Positions 63,082 through 64,000 of a stretch of 64,000 nt of DNA are shown piece by piece. The stretch spans positions 931,957 to 995,956 of the forward strand of contig NZ_HG003686.1 in assembly GCF_000312365.2 (NCBI RefSeq), read 5' to 3'. The stretch's first letter is position 1. Every line of letters starts with the position of its first letter. Below the pieces are notes generated by a model, which was not told where the DNA came from, searched no databases, and saw nothing but the letters and a program-made list of their open reading frames with translations. Origin of the DNA: Anaerococcus provencensis (GTDB lineage: Bacteria; Bacillota; Clostridia; Tissierellales; Peptoniphilaceae). Position numbers and translations under genes: made by a program.

Positions 63082-64000
63082 ATCGAATAGGAGCTAAGAT
63101 CTAGCCCCTTTCACACCACCGTACGTGCCGTTCGGCATACGGCGGTTCAATTTAATTTACACATGCCCTGCTTATATAGTAATCGTAAGGGTCAATTAAG
63201 CCTGTTTTACTTAATCTTTCTTTTGTGATTGCTCTTACTAGGCAGGTTTTTGTTGCTACAAAATAGCACCTATCTCCACAATAGGCTGTTAGTCTTGCTA
63301 GGTCTTTTACTATTCCCATTTTCATTAACGCCCATTGCCTTTTCTTTGCTACTTTCCACATTTTTCAACAGATTATTCTAAGTCTGGTTCTTAAGTGCTC
63401 GCTGAAACTTTTTAGTTTGCTTTTCATGCTTGCTATTTTAAAGTAGTTTATCCAGCCTCTTGTTACTTCATTTATCTTTTTGATTCTGTATTCTAAGGAT
63501 ACTGACCGTTTTCTTGTGGTTAGTTTCTTTATTTTATTTTTGAATCTTTTAAATGATGTTTCATGGACTCGTGCTTTCCATTGATTTGTTCTGTTGTCTT
63601 TCCAGTAGCCAAATCCTATATATTTTATTCCACTTGGTCTTGTTATTTTGCTTTTTTCTGCATTTACTTTTAGTCCAAGTTTCTTTTCTATGAATCTTGT
63701 TATGGAGTGCATTACTCTTGTGGCTGCTGCTTTGCTTCCTACAAATATTAGGCAATCGTCTGCATATCTGGTGAATCTAAGTTTTCTTGCTTCTAGCTCT
63801 TTGTCTAGTTTGTCTAACATGATGTTGCTTAGTAATGGTGATAGGTTTCCTCCTTGTGGAGTTCCTATTTCACTTTTTTCGTATATGCCTTTGTTCATTA
63901 TTCCTGCTTTTAGGTATTTTCTGATTAGTGATTCTGTGTCTGGTGCTTTGATATGCTCATGAACTATGCTCATTAGTTTATCTTGTGGCACTTTGTCGAA
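63082..64000 (-). mobile_element. Group II intron with encoded reverse transcriptase, 5' part outside window
   Basis: On the minus strand the intron's 3' end is at about 63082 (CTATTCGAT). Domain VI (63083-63105) and domain V (GAACCGCCGTATGCCG then AACGGCACGTACGGTGG, about 63106-63150) follow. The reverse transcriptase gene occupies 63152 to beyond 64000. Domain V differs from the 56855-57504 copy at few positions, so both belong to one family and lie in the same direction about 6 kb apart. Confidence 0.88.
63152..64000 (-). pseudogene. ltrA: Group II intron reverse transcriptase/maturase, in-frame stop, 5' end outside window
   Basis: The minus-strand frame shows RT motifs: GTPQGGNLSPLLSNI, FTRYADDCLIFV (catalytic YADD), and the maturase X-domain EVTRGWINYFKIA. 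After LRIIC there is a TGA at 63365-63367. The frame then continues, with no shift, as KMWKVAKKRQWALMKMGI to YYISRACVN and a stop at 63152. The TGA stands where relatives have Trp (IWK.WK), so one TGG to TGA change splits the protein and removes the C-terminal part. An active 627-nt upstream fragment might still be made. The start lies beyond the window. Confidence 0.85.

Overview
The window looks like chromosome from a low-GC, Gram-positive anaerobe of the Bacillota. The evidence is the AT-rich sequence with strong AGGAGG-type ribosome binding sites, a Firmicutes-type large SRP RNA, lipoboxes, a GlgC/GlgD pair, a PyrK/PyrD-B pair, DarB/CbpB, YhaO/YhaN and a PerR-like Fur protein. The gene mix fits the Tissierellia/Peptoniphilaceae (for example an Anaerococcus-like organism), but the genus is my inference and is not proven by the sequence. 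Almost every gene is on the minus strand. The plus strand carries only nadK, tmRNA, one lipoprotein, tRNA-Ser, SRP RNA and a CBS protein.

Layout. 1-1524: fructose genes (fruR, partial fruK). 1639-3303: a pseudouridine synthase and NAD kinase. 3305-6585: a cell-wall cluster (FHA protein, FtsW/RodA, PBP2). 6643-16174: a glycogen operon transcribed glgC-glgD-glgA-glgP-like-pulA-pgm and closed by a terminator. 16287-17858: tmRNA with a consensus promoter, then an Ltp-type lipoprotein. 17955-21286: sucrose hydrolase and sucrose-type PTS. 21348-24919: dnaX-ebfC-recR and an orphan binding lipoprotein. 24943-25989: divergent promoters, tRNA-Ser, SRP RNA and DarB. 25997-28368: a glgB-like gene and a GH73 hydrolase. 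28425-34101: the complete pyrBICFKDE operon. 34108-38678: CYTH protein, phosphoesterase, YhaN/YhaO pair and histidine phosphatase. 38712-43706: a MacB-like transporter and an HTH protein. 43764-47801: PerR-like Fur, L7/L12, L10 with its leader, L1, L11, NusG, SecE and L33. 47791-49467: glmM and a small unknown gene.

From 49725 to the end the window is an accessory region. It holds an ECF importer, two ABC half-transporters and a TetR regulator with two matching operator-like repeats. It also holds an ORF-less group II intron, an AlkD-like HEAT protein, a decayed phage terminase fragment, a two-component system with its ABC transporter, and a second group II intron of the same family whose reverse transcriptase has an in-frame TGA and runs off the window.

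The most interesting signal is in glycogen metabolism. The glgP-like product in the glg operon lacks the lysine that binds PLP and the phosphate-site arginine. The glgB-like product at 25997-27631 has lost the GH13 nucleophile and acid/base residues. With GlgD, a known non-catalytic GlgC partner, this window has three apparently catalysis-deficient relatives of glycogen enzymes beside intact GlgC, GlgA, PulA and phosphoglucomutase. Kept, full-length pseudoenzymes suggest a regulatory or scaffolding layer that I do not recognise from the literature.
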